This document shows positions 63,689 to 64,000 of a stretch of DNA of 64,000 bases, in pieces (positions within the stretch are counted from its first letter, which is position 1; every line of letters begins with the position of its first letter). Position numbers and translations under genes: made by a program. Below the pieces are notes generated by a model. That model searched no databases. It was not told where the DNA came from and saw only the letters and a program-made list of their open reading frames with translations. This stretch comes from Alkalinema sp. FACHB-956 (GTDB lineage: Bacteria > Cyanobacteriota > Cyanobacteriia > Leptolyngbyales > Leptolyngbyaceae): positions 248,001 through 312,000 of the forward strand of contig NZ_JACJRC010000003.1 of NCBI RefSeq assembly GCF_014697025.1, given 5' to 3'.

Positions 63689-64000
63689 ATGGCCCTTTTG
63701 CAACCGTCTCGCTCCAATATTCGTGAGTCTGCTGCGCGACAGGTGGGTCGCCGCAATCAATCCCTAGTTTTGCTGCTGTTTGTGTCTTTACTGCTGCTGG
63801 GAGGGCTGGGGTCGCGGTTGGTTTACCTGCAACTGATGGAAGGGACGCGCAATCGTCAATTGGCAGATAACAATCGGATTCGTTTGATTCCCAGTCCCCC
63901 GGAACGGGGCAAAATTCTCGATCGCAAGGGCAAAATCATTGCTGGGTCCCGACTATCCCACTCGGTCTATGTTTGGCCATTGGCCACCAAGGAAGCCAAA
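63689..64000 (+). CDS. mrdA: Penicillin-binding protein 2 (MrdA), 5' part
   Basis: 104 residues are visible before the window ends. ATG 63689 follows AAGAG. A basic N-terminus (ARQVGRRNQ) precedes the membrane helix SLVLLLFVSLLLLGGLGSRL, and then VYLQLMEGTRNRQLADNNRIR and SPPERGKILDRKGKIIAGS, the conserved start of PBP2 dimerisation domains (RGxIxDRxGxxLA). PBP2 is the transpeptidase for peptidoglycan elongation. The transpeptidase domain lies outside the window. Confidence 0.9.
   Translation, partial: MALLQPSRSNIRESAARQVGRRNQSLVLLLFVSLLLLGGLGSRLVYLQLMEGTRNRQLADNNRIRLIPSPPERGKILDRKGKIIAGSRLSHSVYVWPLATKEAK

Overview
The window looks like chromosomal DNA of a cyanobacterium, probably a filamentous or Leptolyngbya-like one. 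The evidence is: very many GCGATCGC/CGATCG (HIP1-type) octamers; a high-light-inducible (Hlip) chlorophyll-binding protein; a CpcT/CpeT-type bilin lyase relative; an SbtA-type bicarbonate transporter; a cyanoexosortase; a DnaK3/DnaJ3-type chaperone pair; two DUF4079 proteins; and a palindromic GGGGGATC-ended repeat of a kind common in cyanobacteria. I see no phage, plasmid, insertion sequence or CRISPR array. The content is mostly ordinary core and shell chromosome.

Layout. 1-5.9 kb: 3' truncated exoprotein with a C-type-lectin-like domain and FG-GAP/VCBS repeats, a Tat-exported metallophosphoesterase, a proline-rich membrane protein and a DUF928 protein. 6-11 kb: Cof-type HAD phosphatase, a repeat-rich unknown protein, a Crp/Fnr regulator and a TonB-like proline-rich protein. 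11-15.4 kb: pstS-pstC-pstA-pstB on the minus strand with a candidate Pho box in front of pstS and a hairpin between pstS and pstC. 15.5-22.4 kb: a LysR regulator divergent from a fused hydantoinase/5-oxoprolinase, a MITE-like repeat between them, a DUF4333 lipoprotein and a PhoB/OmpR-type response regulator. 22.4-28 kb: SbtA-like transporter, tRNA-Arg(CCT), fasciclin protein, trmFO and ald. 28.8-35.7 kb: GT2 glycosyltransferase, Hlip, DegT-type aminotransferase, cyanoexosortase B, Ap4A phosphorylase and a group 2 sigma factor. 36.5-49.4 kb: two small secreted proteins, a TPR-CHAT protease-like protein followed at once by a RecQ helicase, a prohibitin, a ClC-CBS-Usp fusion, a receiver-histidine kinase and DAHP synthase. 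49.6-57.9 kb: two DUF4079 proteins around a nucleotidyltransferase pseudogene, a Nudix hydrolase, and a dnaK3-dnaJ3-CpcT-like operon. 58-64 kb: an unknown protein, the potADBC polyamine transporter operon, and the start of mrdA (PBP2).

How genes work together. PstSCAB imports phosphate and a PhoB-like regulator lies 6 kb away, so a low-phosphate response is plausible here. PotABCD imports polyamines. DnaK3 and DnaJ3 are a chaperone and co-chaperone pair. The LysR gene probably controls the divergent oxoprolinase.

The most unusual features are: short tandem duplications throughout the window (units of multiples of three inside genes, mostly 13-19 bp outside); a protein holding three different tetra/pentapeptide arrays; a DnaK with a tail of about 250 residues rich in Asp/Arg/Tyr/Asn; a ClC protein with Gln at the gating-glutamate position and two Usp domains; and a CpcT/CpeT-like protein with an export-like N-terminus encoded in a chaperone operon. 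No clearly new multi-gene system could be demonstrated. The tightest unexplained pairing is TPR-CHAT with RecQ.
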